The position numbers and the translations under genes are program-made. The notes below the pieces were generated by a model. It searched no databases, was not told where the DNA came from, and saw only the letters and a program-made list of their open reading frames with translations. 64,000 nt of DNA, taken from positions 1,641,827-1,705,826 of the forward strand of contig NW_022985552.1 in the NCBI RefSeq assembly GCF_010093815.1. The letters are read 5' to 3'. Position 1 is the stretch's first letter. Each line of letters begins with the position of its first letter. The DNA is from Pseudovirgaria hyperparasitica (Eukaryota; Ascomycota; Dothideomycetes; Acrospermales; Acrospermaceae). Shown here piece by piece: positions 63,401 through 64,000 of this stretch.

Positions 63401-64000
63401 TCTCTACACCTAGGGCATCGGCCATGACCTGTGCATTCGCAACCAATTTCTCCTGTGTTTTGATCTGCTTCTCATGAGTTGCTTGTCTATCTTCAAACAC
63501 TTCGCCGGACTTGACGTAAGCCTCCGCGTTGCGACGACCTTGGGCCATTAAAGTCTTCTGATTTCTAAGTATATGCGACTTTACATCGTCCAGATATCGA
63601 GACAAGATGTTTTTGAAACGTTGGCGTAGTTCTGGTGAGGTCATAGGAGAGTCATCTGCTACTGGATCCATGTTCTCATTGAACATGGGCTCTTCCCCTT
63701 TAGCGGAGGACGATGTGGTACCATCCTCAGCGACTGATTTTCGACCTTCAGACGACGCAAGTTGCACCCCAAGAACATCCCAAGCGAAAGCCTTAACGAA
63801 GATTACCACTAATGGAAGATTGACATGCTCACGATCATGACCTAGCATCTCCTTGAGTGCCTCGAGAGGGAAAGGCTCTGCATCGGCGTCACCACGCGCA
63901 TTCGAGCCTGCCACTTTGGTCTTCGAGGTAATGTCCACTGGTTTGGCGCCGTCTTTGCTTTTAGTACCAACTTCATCGGGGCGAGCGGTATCTTCAAGAC
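60488..64000 (-). CDS. Nonsense-mediated mRNA decay factor Upf2/Nmd2, partial (5' end outside the window)
   Basis: Minus-strand exons seen: 62051->64000, 61826-61983, 61498-61776, 60488-61450; introns of 67, 49 and 47 nt; about 1116 codons here. The N-terminus lies beyond the right edge. An MIF4G repeat spans roughly the QVDSILARLPEFTTKDMVDQ to ITYLDDEFRSL region (plus strands either side). The third MIF4G repeat runs through TPLDLFLRKLMYTDLSRRSL and QRRLAEVKYLGELYIYRM to LVCSLLETCGVYYDKGQARK. A very acidic linker follows (SSSSDEEDEDLTLPDGDEE). The C-terminal Upf1-binding region contains FDRELAKLMSESMDSRK and DVPLPMRRGRE. Upf2 bridges Upf1 and Upf3 on cytoplasmic mRNPs. The tail past the Upf1-binding site is long and disordered. 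Confidence 0.93.

Noticed and set aside
1-64000. CRISPR arrays, operons, bacterial ribosome binding sites
   Set aside because: The sequence is eukaryotic (spliced genes); no direct-repeat/spacer pattern was seen.

Overview
The window is nuclear DNA of a filamentous ascomycete (Pezizomycotina, most likely a dothideomycete; the class is inferred from overall protein style, not proven). Genes carry short GT-AG introns, mostly 43-67 nt, with CTAAC or CTGAC branch sites. Proteins are of fungal type: Kre6/Skn1, a class III GH18 chitinase, a DHA2 MFS pump and a Ras/RasGEF fusion. The first 5.1 kb is AT-rich with scarce CpA/TpG but abundant CpG, the footprint of repeat-induced point mutation (RIP). 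I rebuilt exon structures by hand from splice sites, branch sites and reading phase; every multi-exon model closes in frame.

Layout. 1-5.1 kb: RIP-degraded Ty3/gypsy fossil. 5.3-12.3 kb: mitochondrial ribosomal protein uL16m (+); a Ras-like/RasGEF protein (-); a histidine phosphatase (+) with a C-terminal PCNA-box-like motif; two tandem U25/snR56-type box C/D snoRNAs; a small membrane ORF (-). 12.3-16.7 kb: no recognisable gene. 16.7-27.4 kb: DHA2 MFS transporter (+), tricalbin/Mug190-like C2 protein (-), GlcNAc-6-phosphate deacetylase (+), cytochrome P450 (+). 27.4-36.9 kb: mostly intergenic, with one low-complexity protein (+) and a PRPP synthetase with two insertions (-). 36.9-48.7 kb: chitinase, two uncharacterised polytopic membrane proteins and Kre6/Skn1, all on +. 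49.7-57.3 kb: BTB protein (+), cytosolic Cys-tRNA synthetase (-), Rossmann-fold protein (+), small GPI-anchored protein (-). 59.0-64.0 kb: a disordered hypothetical protein and the C-terminal two thirds or so of Upf2/Nmd2 (-), which runs off the right edge.

How the genes work together. There is no clear secondary-metabolite cluster: the MFS pump and P450 are 7 kb apart with housekeeping genes between. Cell-wall themes recur (chitinase, Kre6/Skn1, GlcNAc-6-P deacetylase, GPI protein), and yeast PRPP synthetases of the inserted type are tied to cell-wall integrity, but physical co-regulation is not shown. The most distinctive observations are the duplicated, apparently intronic snoRNAs carrying an 18S rRNA guide, the PIP-box-like tail on a histidine phosphatase, and the Ras-like domain with eroded G motifs fused to its own exchange factor.
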